A stretch of 64,000 nucleotides of DNA from contig CACZHT010000007.1 in NCBI GenBank assembly GCA_902781045.1, forward strand, positions 1 to 64,000, read 5' to 3'. The notes under the pieces were generated by a model. It was not told the origin of the DNA. It searched no databases and was given only the letters and a program-made list of their open reading frames with translations. Positions 7,901 to 16,414 of this stretch are shown piece by piece. The translations under genes and the position numbers were made by a program. The stretch's first letter is position 1. Every line of letters begins with the position of its first letter. Origin of the DNA: an uncultured Bacteroidales bacterium. Its GTDB lineage: Bacteria > Bacteroidota > Bacteroidia > Bacteroidales > Muribaculaceae.

Positions 7901-9792
7901 TCAAGGACACCAAGGGAAACCTCAATGCCGACATGGACTTGTCGTTCGACGGCAAGAACCTGGATGGGCAGGGCACGGTCGACATCAAGGATTTTGTCTA
8001 TCAGGGCTACAAGGAAGGCAACATCAAGCTCAACACACGTTTCAACGTCGACCCACAGACGGCAAGCACGCGCCTCGGCGCGGAGATGCTCATCGATGGC
8101 GGCAAGGTGGCTGTGGCCTACGGCTCGCTCAACGACACCACGGCACAGTCGCCGCTCAACCTAGCCATCAAGCTTGAGCGCTTCCCGCTCGACAAGGCCG
8201 ACCCGTTCCTGCCAGGCGGCGGCATGGTGCATCTGCGGGGCTATGCGGGCGGCAACCTCACGCTGCGCGGAACCGGCGACAAGCCTGTGCTGCGAGGCAA
8301 GGTGGCCGGAGACTCGGCCTACGTCACACTGCCGCGCTATGGGGCCGAGTTGCGACTGGGCAATGACAGTATCGTGGTGGATGACAGTCACATCGCGCTC
8401 AGCGACATGCGTCTCTATGGCCTGAACGACAATCCCGTGGTCGTCAACGGAAGCGTTGACTTCCGTGACCTGGACAACATGGCCATCGACCTGCGCATGC
8501 ACGGCGACAACGTGCAGGTCATCGGCACCGAGCAGAAGCCCTGGAGTCAAGTGTTCGGCAAGGCGTATGTCGACATCGACGGCACGGTGCGCAGCAGTGC
8601 TGGGAACACCGTCACACGTGCCGACGTCACCCTGCTGCCCACCAGCAATGTCACCTACGTCATGCAGGAAGAGGTCACCGAGCTGGGCAACAAGGTGGAT
8701 GAGAACATGGTCACATTCATCAACATGAACGACTCGACTGCCGGCGAGACCATCATCAAGACGGCTGCTGCTCAAACTGCCAATTCGGTCACGGCCAACA
8801 TCAATGTCGAGCAGGGGGCAAAGGTCGGTGTCTACTTGTCGGAGGATGGCAACAACAGGGCAACAATCGATGGCAGCGGAAAACTCAAATACACCATCGA
8901 CTTCACGGGAAAAGACCGGCTCAATGGCACTTACACCATCGAGAGTGGCCATGTGCGCTACACGCCACCCATCGTCGCGCAGAAGAACTTTGACATAGCC
9001 AGTGGCAGCACCATCCAGTGGAACGGTGACATGCTCAACCCGCAACTCAACATCACTGCCACAGAAAAGGACCGCGCCAGCGTCACCGGCGATGACGGAA
9101 AGGGGCGGCTGGTCGACTTCCTCATCACGGCCAAGCTGGGAGGCACGCTCAGCAACTTGCAGCTCGACTTCGACATGAGCAGTGAGGGCGACATGACGGT
9201 GAACAATGAGCTGCAGTCGATGAGCGACATTCAGCGCAGCCAGGCGGCTATCAACATGCTGCTCTATGGCACCTACTCGGGTACCAACAGCGCAGGTGTC
9301 ATCAACAATGTGGCGGCCAGTGGAGCGCTGTTCTCGTTCCTGCAGTCGCAAATCAACGCCTGGGCGGCAAAGGCTATCAAGGGGGTGGACATCTCGTTCG
9401 GCATCAACCAGTATGAGGGAGCGCGAAAGGGCGGGCTGGAGACCAGCTACAGCTATCGACTGGCCAAGAATTTGTTCAACGACCGCTTCAAGATTGTCAT
9501 CGGCGGCGAGTACAGCACCGATGCCACGGCCGACCAGAACTTCTCGCAGAACCTCATCAACGACATCTCACTCGAGTACATGCTCAACGATGCCGGCAGC
9601 CGATATCTGCGCGCATTCCGCCACACGGGATATGAGAGCATGCTCGAGGGACAGATTACCCAGACGGGCGTGGGATTCGTCATGAAACATAAGCTCAACT
9701 CGATTGACGACCTCTTCCGCAAGTCGATGAGCAAGGCGGTCACCCAGCCACGCGACACTATCAAGAACGACACGGTCAACACATCGCAATAA
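4972..9792 (+). CDS. tamB: TamB-family translocation/assembly module protein
   Basis: 1606 residues. A single N-terminal membrane anchor (about 11-31) is followed by a very long periplasmic region of beta-rich, weakly repeated segments (AsmA/TamB architecture) and a C-terminal TamB (DUF490) domain. The latter is recognised by LNGTYTIESGHVRYTPP, then SGSTIQWNGD and DFLITAKLGGTLS near residues 1315-1420. In the family, the protein forms a hydrophobic groove across the periplasm that carries phospholipids or helps assemble outer-membrane proteins with its partner TamA. Here the partner gene follows after 15 bp. The length is typical for Bacteroidetes TamB. A 979-codon open frame on the other strand is a shadow of this gene's codon bias. 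Confidence 0.92.
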   Translation: MTEEKKRHKGWKIASWLLGGLLGIAVLLPLSLYIPWVQNWVKDIACRWASEKTGMDISVGRILVKFPLDVSVDDVLIIDNNRDTMLVAENLTAGVAFKPLLDKRVEVDDAQLTNGRYRMVTEDSSLVLNTRVQHAQFRGVGVDLKHNEVNVVDGSLRGGDVTLSYLPHKVIHKPDTTQSEPWHIRAHTLTLDDVNYKMDMLPTIDNMEAYIDHAVLKGGVVDTGRKTVDARSLELDSADVRYVYPNEKFARQYSREHPIPPDTLPKNPNDSIPWTVKADSLRITGGHAVYAQRDTKPKGTNGLDMNYIEVSDLNIEVNDFYNRGTNTVVPVKQLRAKERSGLQITEGGGTVTVDDLGVDVDKVRIKTPMSEISLDGHVDQKMLQGKSDGYMNLTTDSKIAVQDVAKAVPSLAPTLKDIPSSHPIAIKGAVSGNTQQVNMNNLTLDMPRYAHATVSGRIINPMDNERMDADLDIDGRFDNINWVKPTLMDKALQKQVNLPPMDLKGKVKYGQGKVTADATLRTQGGSMAARGSYNTRTEEYDVDARFSNFPVRAILPRSDTDRLTAHVTANGRGFDFSNPNTTVNAQVDLDGVRLGKNEIQGLRADLNLKNGQADGHLTSTNPNLKLDADVTARISGDHYVVNAEGTADNVDLKALKLYDGEGECRGSTRFNVSADVDLKTKEYDAAVNLTDLNWRLAGENLVADNANATLQSDPNSGTSATLDNEDNHIRFSSDRHIEQLIQDLQHLADVGKRQWQERSIDIDPLRQAMPHFDMSVDLGTDGVVQRYLQNYDIDFRGVKLDMANDSTFYLDGKANGLTVGDRNVDTLTLHANELDGKYLAFKAHMGNRRGTWDDMAQVTVEGGVKGATVDFLLRQQNINHEAGYRLGCNATLTDTIVKARFFPGDPIIGYRQWTVNDDNFLNYNYTNRMVDANLDLHSGDSGIKLVTNRQPGATTEDIKLDIDNLKIEEWTQLVPSLKDTKGNLNADMDLSFDGKNLDGQGTVDIKDFVYQGYKEGNIKLNTRFNVDPQTASTRLGAEMLIDGGKVAVAYGSLNDTTAQSPLNLAIKLERFPLDKADPFLPGGGMVHLRGYAGGNLTLRGTGDKPVLRGKVAGDSAYVTLPRYGAELRLGNDSIVVDDSHIALSDMRLYGLNDNPVVVNGSVDFRDLDNMAIDLRMHGDNVQVIGTEQKPWSQVFGKAYVDIDGTVRSSAGNTVTRADVTLLPTSNVTYVMQEEVTELGNKVDENMVTFINMNDSTAGETIIKTAAAQTANSVTANINVEQGAKVGVYLSEDGNNRATIDGSGKLKYTIDFTGKDRLNGTYTIESGHVRYTPPIVAQKNFDIASGSTIQWNGDMLNPQLNITATEKDRASVTGDDGKGRLVDFLITAKLGGTLSNLQLDFDMSSEGDMTVNNELQSMSDIQRSQAAINMLLYGTYSGTNSAGVINNVAASGALFSFLQSQINAWAAKAIKGVDISFGINQYEGARKGGLETSYSYRLAKNLFNDRFKIVIGGEYSTDATADQNFSQNLINDISLEYMLNDAGSRYLRAFRHTGYESMLEGQITQTGVGFVMKHKLNSIDDLFRKSMSKAVTQPRDTIKNDTVNTSQ

Positions 9793-9807
9793 TCCGACAC
9801 AAGCACT

Positions 9808-12129
9808 ATGGTCATGAACAGCAGACTGCACCTACATATTTGGCTGATAGCGGCGATTCTGGCGCTGCTGGCATCGTCGTGCTCGACCACCAAGCGCCTG
9901 GCCGAGGGAGAGATACTATATACTGGCGTCAAGCACCTGAACTATCATCAGGACAGCGTCAAGCTCGATGACGCGGTCAAGGACCAAATCTTCAGCGCCA
10001 TCAATGTCAAGCCCAACAACCCGCTCTACTCGCCCTATCTGCGCACGCCGTTCCCCATCGGGCTGTGGGTCTATAACAACTGGAACCCCGACAGCAAGGG
10101 ATTCAAAGGGTGGCTCTACAAGCACCTCGTGGCTCAGCCTGTGCTCATCAGCCGCGTCAAGCCCGAGACGAGGGTCGACATGATCAACACACTGCTGCGC
10201 AACAATGGCTACTTCACCTCCAGCGCTACCTACGAGCTGGTGCAGGGCAAGAACCCCAAAAAGGCCAAGGTTTCCTATGACGTTTATGTCCGGGAGCCTT
10301 ATAAAATAGGTGAAGTGAAATATCTGGAAGAGCGAAACGACCTGGACCGGCTCATCGACTCGCTGGCCATGGCCAACAACTATTTCAAATCCGGCAACCG
10401 CTATTGCCTGGACTCGCTCAACGAGGTGCGCATCGACATTGTCAATCACCTGCGCAACCGCGGCTATTATTACTACCGGCCGGAGTACCTGCAATATCTG
10501 GCCGACAGTGTGCAGGACAAGGGCATCATACACTTGCAGCTGGTCGAGTCGCGCGACATTCCCAACATGGCCGAGCGGCGGTACATCACCGGCGACATCA
10601 CAGCTGTAGTGCAGCCCAACGCCGGTGGAGGAGTGCCTGACACAATCCACGCCCGCAACTGCACACTCGTCAAGATGGCACCCGTGCGCATCGACGACAA
10701 GGTGGTGCCGGCAAACATCGTGGCACGAAAGGGGCGACCCTTCCGCGTCGCAAGCATGGACATCACGCAGCTGGCACTGTCGCGGCTGGGCATCTTCAGC
10801 AACATAGACATGCAGGTCACGCCACGCGACACGGTGCTGCCCAGTGGCGACGGCGTGCTGGACCTGGACATCTTCTGCACCCTCGACAAGCCCTGGGAGG
10901 TCAAGCTCGAGGTGCAGGGCGTCAGCAAGAGCAACAGTTTCCTCGGGCCGGGACTGGAGCTGGGACTGGCGCACAACAATGTCTTGGGGGGCGGTGAGCG
11001 GCTGTCGGCCAAGCTCAAGGCGGCCTACGAGTGGCAGACAGGAAAGGGAAGCAGCTATAAGAACAGCGACTTCAACTCCTATGAGTTCGGACTGGACTTG
11101 AACTTTGCGCTCCCGCGGTTGCTGGCACCGCGGTTTGTCGACCGCAGTCGCCGATACCTCAACTGGACGCGGTTCGGACTGAATGCGTCCATCATGAATC
11201 GGCCCAGCTACTTCAAGATGTTGCAATTGGGAGGGTCGTTCACCTGGGAGTGGCACTCCAACAAACACTCGCTCAACGAATTGACACCGTTCAAGTTGAC
11301 CTACCACAAGCTGTTGTCTAGCACTGCAGCGTTCGATTCGACAATGATCGAGAACCTGGCGCTGGCCATGAGTTTCAGGGATGTCTTCATCCCACAGATG
11401 CAGTATACCTACACCTACGAGAATGACTTCGGACCCAATCACATCGTTTGGCGATCGACGGTCGTCGAGGCTGGGCACATCTTCTCGGGCATCTGGGATC
11501 TGGTGGGAAGGCGCAACCGCAAGACCATGCTCGGCATACCCTTCTCACAGTTTCTCAAAGCCGAGACACAACTGGTGTGGTCGAGGCAGTTGCCGGCTAA
11601 CAGCAAAATCGTCGGGCGAGTGTTCATCGGAGCAGCATACTCCACGCGTGACTCACTCGATGTGCCTTACCGCGAGCAGTTCTACATCGGTGGGGCCAAC
11701 TCGGTCAGGGCATTCACGGTGAGAACCATCGGCCCGGGAGCTTACCATACCGAGAAGGGAGACCCGCTGGGATTCTACGACCAGACGGGTACGTTCAAGT
11801 TCGAGACCAACTGGGAATACCGGTTTCCCATCTTTGGAAAATTCAATGGGGCGGTCTTTGTCGATGCCGGCAACATCTGGTTGCTCAAGCTCAACGACTA
11901 TGACAAGTTTTTCAGGGCGGCGGGAAAACTCCGCATGAAGAATTTCTTCAAGGAGCTGGCTGTGGGCACGGGTTTGGGACTGCGATTCGACATGCAGATG
12001 CTCGTGGTTCGCGCCGACCTGGGAATAGGTCTGCACCTGCCTTACGAGACCACCAACAAGGGCTGGTACAACATCCCCCGTTTCAAGGACGGCCTCGCAT
12101 TCCATTTGGCCATCGGCTACCCCTTCTAG
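9808..12129 (+). CDS. tamL: TamL: lipidated TamA/BamA-family outer-membrane protein
   Basis: 773 residues. The N-terminus is a lipoprotein signal (lipobox LLASSC, Cys about residue 25) rather than a plain signal peptide, which is the hallmark of the Bacteroidetes TamA variant. POTRA-like repeats occupy roughly 40-370. The C-terminal half is a 16-stranded Omp85 barrel with the conserved substrate-loop segment YREQFYIGGANSVRAF (about 630) and a final strand ending in Phe (IGYPF). It probably acts with TamB in one envelope-spanning complex. ATG 9808 and the in-frame ATG 9814 are both possible starts; either leaves the lipobox intact. Confidence 0.92.
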   Translation: MVMNSRLHLHIWLIAAILALLASSCSTTKRLAEGEILYTGVKHLNYHQDSVKLDDAVKDQIFSAINVKPNNPLYSPYLRTPFPIGLWVYNNWNPDSKGFKGWLYKHLVAQPVLISRVKPETRVDMINTLLRNNGYFTSSATYELVQGKNPKKAKVSYDVYVREPYKIGEVKYLEERNDLDRLIDSLAMANNYFKSGNRYCLDSLNEVRIDIVNHLRNRGYYYYRPEYLQYLADSVQDKGIIHLQLVESRDIPNMAERRYITGDITAVVQPNAGGGVPDTIHARNCTLVKMAPVRIDDKVVPANIVARKGRPFRVASMDITQLALSRLGIFSNIDMQVTPRDTVLPSGDGVLDLDIFCTLDKPWEVKLEVQGVSKSNSFLGPGLELGLAHNNVLGGGERLSAKLKAAYEWQTGKGSSYKNSDFNSYEFGLDLNFALPRLLAPRFVDRSRRYLNWTRFGLNASIMNRPSYFKMLQLGGSFTWEWHSNKHSLNELTPFKLTYHKLLSSTAAFDSTMIENLALAMSFRDVFIPQMQYTYTYENDFGPNHIVWRSTVVEAGHIFSGIWDLVGRRNRKTMLGIPFSQFLKAETQLVWSRQLPANSKIVGRVFIGAAYSTRDSLDVPYREQFYIGGANSVRAFTVRTIGPGAYHTEKGDPLGFYDQTGTFKFETNWEYRFPIFGKFNGAVFVDAGNIWLLKLNDYDKFFRAAGKLRMKNFFKELAVGTGLGLRFDMQMLVVRADLGIGLHLPYETTNKGWYNIPRFKDGLAFHLAIGYPF

Positions 12130-12177
12130 AACATCTAGTGATTGCACTTAATTAACCACAATAAAAAACAAAAAACA

Positions 12178-13587
12178 ATGAAACAGATGAGAAACATCGC
12201 GCTGGCCGTGGCGCTCGTGACCGCAGGCACGGCACTGGCGCAGAACACTGCCGGAGGCGGCATCGACAACGCTATGCTCCGCCAGATTGAGCAGAAAACC
12301 ACACCCGCCAACCGGGCACTGGCTGGAGCCATCGCCTCCAACTCGCTCGAAGACCTGGCGCGAAACTATCGCAACACAACCATCACCGACGACCACTTCA
12401 GCGTCGAGACACCCAAGCAGAGCATACACAACCAGCGGCAGTCGGGACGATGCTGGATGTTCTCGAGCTTCAACGTGTTCCGTGCCAACTTCGCCAAGCG
12501 TCACAACGACACGCTGCGCGTCGAGTTCTCGCACGACTACACCTTCTTTTACGACCAGCTCGAGAAGGCTAACTTGATGCTGCAGGGCGTCATCGACTGT
12601 GCCGACAAGCCCATCGACGACCCGCGCGTGCAGTTCTTCTTCCACCATCCCATCAACGACGGTGGCACCTTCTGCGGCGCCGCCGATCTGGCCGAGAAAT
12701 ATGGCCTGGTGCCCATGGAGGCACAGCCCGAGACCTACAGTGCCGAGCGCACAGCACAGCTGCGCAAACTCCTGTCGAGCAAGCTGCGCGAGTTCGGACT
12801 GGAGCTGCGCAAGATGGTAGCCGATAAGAAGAGCACCGCTGCCATCAAGGCGCGCAAGACCGAGCAGCTCGCCACCATCTATCAGATGCTCGTGCTCACA
12901 CTGGGCGAGCCGGTCAAGCAGTTCACCTACGCTTTCAAGAACAAGGACGGAAAGACTGTCACCGAGCCGCGCACCTACACCCCGCTCGAGTTCTACCGCG
13001 AGACCGTGGGCAGTGGTCCCATCAACGGCACATTCATCATGGCAATGAACGACCCGCGCCGCCCCTACTACAAGACCTACGAGATCGACTGGGACCGCCA
13101 TACCTATGATGGTCACAACTGGTGCTACATCAACCTGCCCATGGAGGACATCGCGCAGATGGCTATCGCCTCGCTCAAGGACGGCACCAAGCTCTACTCA
13201 AGCTATGACGTGGGTGTGCAGCTCGACCGCAAGGTGGGACTAAACGCGCTCGACAACTTCGACTATGCCACCCTGCTGGGAACCACATTCGGCATGAACA
13301 AGGCCGACCGCATCGCCACCTTCGACAGCGGTTCGACCCACGCCATGACGCTCACCGCCGTCGACCTCGACGCAGCCGGCAAGCCCATCAAGTGGAAGGT
13401 CGAGAACTCGTGGGGCACTGAGAGCTGCCACAAGGGCTACAACATCATGACCAACGACTGGTTCAACGAGTACATGTTCCGCCTCGTCGTCGACAAGAAG
13501 TACGTCCCCCAGAACATCCTCAAGGCCGCCCAGCAGAAGCCCCTCATGCTCGTCCCCGAAGACCCCCTCTTCACCAACGACGACTAG
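12178..13587 (+). CDS. pepC: Exported C1-family aminopeptidase (PepC / bleomycin hydrolase type)
   Basis: 469 residues from ATG 12178; an upstream in-frame TTG was rejected because a clear signal peptide (ending ALAQ, about residue 22) starts at the ATG. The papain-fold catalytic residues are Cys92 in RQSGRCWMFSS, a His in SGSTHAMTLTAVD and an Asn in VENSWGTE. The family removes N-terminal residues from peptides and self-assembles into hexamers with the C-terminus in the active site. An exported form is unusual compared with cytosolic PepC but frequent in Bacteroidales. Together with DPP5 it suggests periplasmic peptide degradation. Confidence 0.93.
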   Translation: MKQMRNIALAVALVTAGTALAQNTAGGGIDNAMLRQIEQKTTPANRALAGAIASNSLEDLARNYRNTTITDDHFSVETPKQSIHNQRQSGRCWMFSSFNVFRANFAKRHNDTLRVEFSHDYTFFYDQLEKANLMLQGVIDCADKPIDDPRVQFFFHHPINDGGTFCGAADLAEKYGLVPMEAQPETYSAERTAQLRKLLSSKLREFGLELRKMVADKKSTAAIKARKTEQLATIYQMLVLTLGEPVKQFTYAFKNKDGKTVTEPRTYTPLEFYRETVGSGPINGTFIMAMNDPRRPYYKTYEIDWDRHTYDGHNWCYINLPMEDIAQMAIASLKDGTKLYSSYDVGVQLDRKVGLNALDNFDYATLLGTTFGMNKADRIATFDSGSTHAMTLTAVDLDAAGKPIKWKVENSWGTESCHKGYNIMTNDWFNEYMFRLVVDKKYVPQNILKAAQQKPLMLVPEDPLFTNDD

Positions 13588-13638
13588 TCACTCGCAGTTT
13601 TTCTTGTTAGAAGATAACACTGACAATGTTAATAATTT

Positions 13639-13664
13639 AGGTGAGTTCGATGTCGAACCCACCT
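13639..13664. terminator. Hairpin after the aminopeptidase gene
   Basis: AGGTGAGTTCGA-TG-TCGAACCCACCT: 12-bp arms with one mismatch, 51 bp after the stop codon. No U-run follows, so it may be a transcript 3' end or a remnant of a mobile element. Confidence 0.35.
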
Positions 13665-13695
13665 ATATTAACTTGATGTCGACGGACATAATGGT

Positions 13696-13761
13696 GGTGT
13701 TTGTCTGTTAAAGCCCTACGGAACAAAAGCACACGAATGGGTTCCTATGACTCCAATTTAA
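13696..13761 (+). pseudogene. Possible C-terminal tail of a lost gene
   Basis: An open stretch ending in a stop at 13759-13761 encodes GVCLLKPYGTKAHEWVPMTP and one Ile. It has no start. It sits 55 bp before a low-GC gene that looks like an immunity gene, so it could be the tail of a polymorphic toxin whose body was deleted. The evidence is weak. Confidence 0.2.
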
Positions 13762-13816
13762 AACGTATTGGAGATTAATTTATTCCGTATTACAACCATT
13801 TTCTAATTATATATTT

Positions 13817-14338
13817 ATGAGTTGGCATGAAATCGTAAAATATCGCCCCGAATATTATGATGAAAATGGGGCCTATAAAGCTAATGAATGGACTAGCATT
13901 AGCGATATCGGCAAGTTTTATGATGGAAAGATATTTACTTTGGAAAATTATCTTCGTGTAGAACAACGTTATATTGCAGTCATTCTGTCAATTATGTCAA
14001 GAATGGACTGTAAATATTTGACTGTAGAATACTTAGAGGTTGACAAAAATGATATTGAGAAGCATATTAATTCAAGCAAAGATCACACTACAGACTCTTT
14101 ATTGGTAACAAGTCTAATTCAATTGGAACAAGGAAAAAGAATTTATTATAAAAACATAGATAATGTAATACGCCTAGCATTAAGAGAATACATATATATC
14201 GTTTTATGTAATAAACAGAAAAAACTTAAAATTGAATTTGGATATGATTATTATCTTTACGTATTATGTAATTTGGATAATAGGATATTAGACAATTTGG
14301 TAAATAGCGTGGGATTATATTTAGATCCTAGGGGGTGA
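13817..14338 (+). CDS. Low-GC hypothetical protein, possibly an orphan immunity protein
   Basis: 173 residues, rich in Tyr, Ile, Asn and Lys, with codon use sharply different from the GC-rich neighbours, which points to recent transfer. The protein is predicted to be helical and cytosolic, with no signal peptide, membrane segment or known catalytic motif. It is an isolated AT-rich gene in a patch of gene remnants (a possible toxin tail upstream and a serpin remnant downstream), a context typical of immunity genes of contact-dependent or polymorphic toxins. The function is inferred from context only. Confidence 0.6.
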   Translation: MSWHEIVKYRPEYYDENGAYKANEWTSISDIGKFYDGKIFTLENYLRVEQRYIAVILSIMSRMDCKYLTVEYLEVDKNDIEKHINSSKDHTTDSLLVTSLIQLEQGKRIYYKNIDNVIRLALREYIYIVLCNKQKKLKIEFGYDYYLYVLCNLDNRILDNLVNSVGLYLDPRG

Positions 14339-14344
14339 TTGTTG

Positions 14345-14563
14345 ATGTCGACCATCGCAGATTTAGCAGGGGAATCGGATAATGTATTTTTCTTAAAGCG
14401 AGGATTGAAGCAACTGCATCGACCATATCTAAACGCACTTTAAAAGGTGAAGAGACAAATGTTGAGTACACTGTTTTTCAGCGCCGACCACCCATTCTTT
14501 TATTTCATCTACGATGACATTAGTCGCGCCATCCTATTCATGGGACAGTTCTGCGGCAACTAA
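14345..14563 (+). pseudogene. Serpin (protease inhibitor) C-terminal remnant, frameshifted
   Basis: Three pieces in two or more frames match the end of a serpin. First MSTIADLAGESDNVFFLK, then the reactive-loop hinge-like RIEATASTISKRTLKGEE, then the C-terminal strand FSADHPFFYFIYDDISRAIL followed by FMG and a stop at 14561. The F.ADHPF..FI....  ..ILFMG pattern is the serpin signature. The body of the gene (about 300 residues) is absent upstream, where the low-GC gene now lies. It cannot encode an inhibitor. Confidence 0.7.
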
Positions 14564-14576
14564 ACGTGTATAACAC

Positions 14577-14616
14577 AACAACGAGGCCAACTAAGATATA
14601 GTTGCCCCGTTGTTTT
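14577..14616 (+). terminator. Rho-independent terminator
   Basis: AACAACGAGGCCAACT pairs with AGTTGCCCCGTTGTT (one mismatch, one bulge) and is followed by TTTTT. It lies 14 bp after the serpin remnant stop codon, so it is probably the original terminator of that gene. Confidence 0.65.
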
Positions 14617-14637
14617 TGTCTTGTTTTGGCAAGGCCA

Positions 14638-14772
14638 TCAAAACAGGCTGAGGGACTTCTGCTCGACGCGGCCGCGGGCGCGTTGCAGGCGGTCGTCGTT
14701 GATGTCGATGCCAATGGAGCGGCGGTTCACGTCGTAGGCCACCTTGCACGTGGTGCCGGTGCCGCAGTAGGG
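14638..14772 (-). pseudogene. Detached 3' end of a DNA methyltransferase gene
   Basis: About 135 bp, roughly 95% identical to the 3' end of the intact methyltransferase gene at 20798-22087 and on the same strand. It encodes the last 44 residues, including the motif I segment PYCGTGTTCKVAYDVNRRS, and then stops matching exactly where the 22-bp palindrome 14771-14792 begins. No start and no upstream domain remain. Confidence 0.85.
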
Positions 14773-14792
14773 ACGGCACCCCTGTGCCGTCC
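14771..14792. repeat. Perfect palindrome at the end of the methyltransferase fragment
   Basis: GGACGGCAC-CCCT-GTGCCGTCC, a 9-bp perfect stem, begins where homology to the intact methyltransferase ends. It may mark the insertion or recombination breakpoint. Confidence 0.5.
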
Positions 14793-14870
14793 GCCTCGAC
14801 CATAGTAATAAATGCACGATGCACGATGCACAATTCATAATTCATAATTCTTAATGCTGCCACTACAGGA

Positions 14871-14900
14871 AGTCCCCCTCTTCAGGGGATTTAGGGGGGA
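14871..14900. repeat. CCCCCT-type palindromic element
   Basis: AGTCCCCCTCTTCAGGGG then ATTTAGGGGGGA: nested C-run/G-run inverted repeats. A related element (CCCCCTCTA/TAGAGGGGG) is embedded in the coding sequence of the methyltransferase at 21728-21748. Confidence 0.45.
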
Positions 14901-14989
14901 TTACTATCGGGGCGGTGTCTATCAAACGATTCGACACGTCGCTGGCGAGCGCGGGATGATTGCAAAAATTGTAAAATCATCCTGGAAAA

Positions 14990-15021
14990 TTTGCTGGGTT
15001 CGGAAAGAATCTCTACCTTTG
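14990..15021 (+). promoter_or_regulatory. Promoter of the DUF4143 ATPase gene
   Basis: TTTG (14990-14993), a 20-bp spacer, then TACCTTTG (15014-15021): an exact Bacteroidetes promoter. Transcription should start near 15028. Confidence 0.75.
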
Positions 15022-15038
15022 CCATGACATTTATCTGC

Positions 15039-15067
15039 GGAAAAATCATAATTCTTATGATTTTTCC
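15039..15067. promoter_or_regulatory. 13-bp perfect palindrome in the leader of the ATPase gene
   Basis: GGAAAAATCATAA-TTC-TTATGATTTTTCC. It lies about 10 bases after the predicted transcription start and 27 bp before the ATG. It is either an operator or an mRNA hairpin with a 3-base loop; the exact symmetry and position suggest control of this gene. Confidence 0.5.
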
Positions 15068-15093
15068 ATACCAAACAATCAAATTTGACTAAT

Positions 15094-16389
15094 ATGAGGC
15101 GTAAAATCATGTCCGAGTTGCAGCGTTGGAGCAGCAAGCCCAATCGCATGCCACTGCTGCTCAATGGCGCTCGTCAGGTGGGCAAGACGTATCTCTTGAA
15201 AAAGTTCGGTGAAGCATGTTACAACCATGTTGCATATTTCAACCTGGAGAACAACCAACGGGCGCGCAGTCTGTTCGATGGCGATTTAAATCCGTCTGTA
15301 ATCGTGCAAAATCTCGAGGCTCTGAGCCTGGTGCGCATTGTGCCGACAAACACATTGATCATCTTGGATGAGATTCAATCATGCGAGCGTGCATTGACAT
15401 CGTTGAAAGCCTTCTGCGAAGAGGCACCCGAATATCATGTGGTGGCTGCGGGCAGTCTGCTGGGTGTGGCGGTCAACCGTGAGCACTACTCTTTCCCGGT
15501 AGGCAAGGTTGATGAGATGTCACTATGGCCGATGGACTTTGAGGAGTTTCTTTGGGCCATAGGACAAGATGCTCTCGCTGCTATGATACGTGAGCATTTT
15601 CAAAGCGACGAAAAGTTGGTCAATGCCATGCACGACGCGGCTCTGGAGCTTTACCGGCAGTATCTGGTGGTGGGAGGAATGCCCGCTGCCGTCAGGGAAT
15701 TTCGCGATTCGCGCAGTTATGTCCAAGTGGCCGATGCGCAGCAGCGCATCATCAACGAGTATGTGGCTGATATGGCCAAGTATGCCCACCCGTCGACCAC
15801 AGTAAAGATACGAGCCTGTTACAACTCTATCCCGGCGCAGCTGGCCAAGGAGAACCGCAAGTTCCAGTACAAGGTCGTGCAGCGAGGTGGGTCGGCAACC
15901 ATCTTCGGCGAGGCAATCGAGTGGCTTAAGTATGCTGGGGCAATCATCAAGTGCGAGAAGGTTGAGCATGGGACACTGCCCATCGCTGCCTATACCGACT
16001 TGTCTGATTTCAAGATATATATGAGCGATGTGGGGTTGCTCACACTCAAGAGTGGAATGCCCACCGCGTTGTTGCTTTCACCGCTCAATGAGGACAATAC
16101 CTTTATGGGGGCGGTGGTCGAGAACTATGTGGCGCAAACACTGGTCGCGAGCGGACATCATCCATACTATTGGCGCAACGACAATACAGCCGAACTTGAC
16201 TTTATCATCCAAAACGAAACGCGTGTACTGCCCATCGAAGTCAAGAAAGGTCGCAACACTCGTGCCAAGAGTTTGAGTGTGTTCGTCGCCAAGTACAAAC
16301 CTGAACTGGCACTGCGCATCTCGCTCAAGAACTTCGGTTGCGAGAATGGCATCAAGTCTGTTCCACTCTATTCGGTCCATTGCATTTAA
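15094..16389 (+). CDS. AAA ATPase with DUF4143 domain
   Basis: 431 residues. The N-terminal AAA_14 P-loop domain has Walker A NGARQVGKTYLL (about 24-35) and Walker B TLIILDEIQSCE (about 87-98). The C-terminal DUF4143 domain ends in a PD-(D/E)xK-like segment, ELDFIIQNETRVLPIEVKKG (about 370-390), with Asp, Glu and Lys in the nuclease-like order. These proteins are abundant and mobile in Bacteroidetes; their role is unproven (stress, defence or toxin-like roles have been suggested). An in-frame TTG at 15085 was set aside in favour of ATG 15094. It is a single-gene unit with its own promoter and leader palindrome. Confidence 0.85.
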   Translation: MRRKIMSELQRWSSKPNRMPLLLNGARQVGKTYLLKKFGEACYNHVAYFNLENNQRARSLFDGDLNPSVIVQNLEALSLVRIVPTNTLIILDEIQSCERALTSLKAFCEEAPEYHVVAAGSLLGVAVNREHYSFPVGKVDEMSLWPMDFEEFLWAIGQDALAAMIREHFQSDEKLVNAMHDAALELYRQYLVVGGMPAAVREFRDSRSYVQVADAQQRIINEYVADMAKYAHPSTTVKIRACYNSIPAQLAKENRKFQYKVVQRGGSATIFGEAIEWLKYAGAIIKCEKVEHGTLPIAAYTDLSDFKIYMSDVGLLTLKSGMPTALLLSPLNEDNTFMGAVVENYVAQTLVASGHHPYYWRNDNTAELDFIIQNETRVLPIEVKKGRNTRAKSLSVFVAKYKPELALRISLKNFGCENGIKSVPLYSVHCI

Positions 16390-16414
16390 CGCTTCGCAAA
16401 CAAGCCCCCAAGCC

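Noticed and set aside
14638..14838. Small minus-strand gene of 66 residues with a methyltransferase motif
   Set aside because: It is a 3' fragment of the intact methyltransferase joined to spacer DNA; it lacks the HTH and motif IV.
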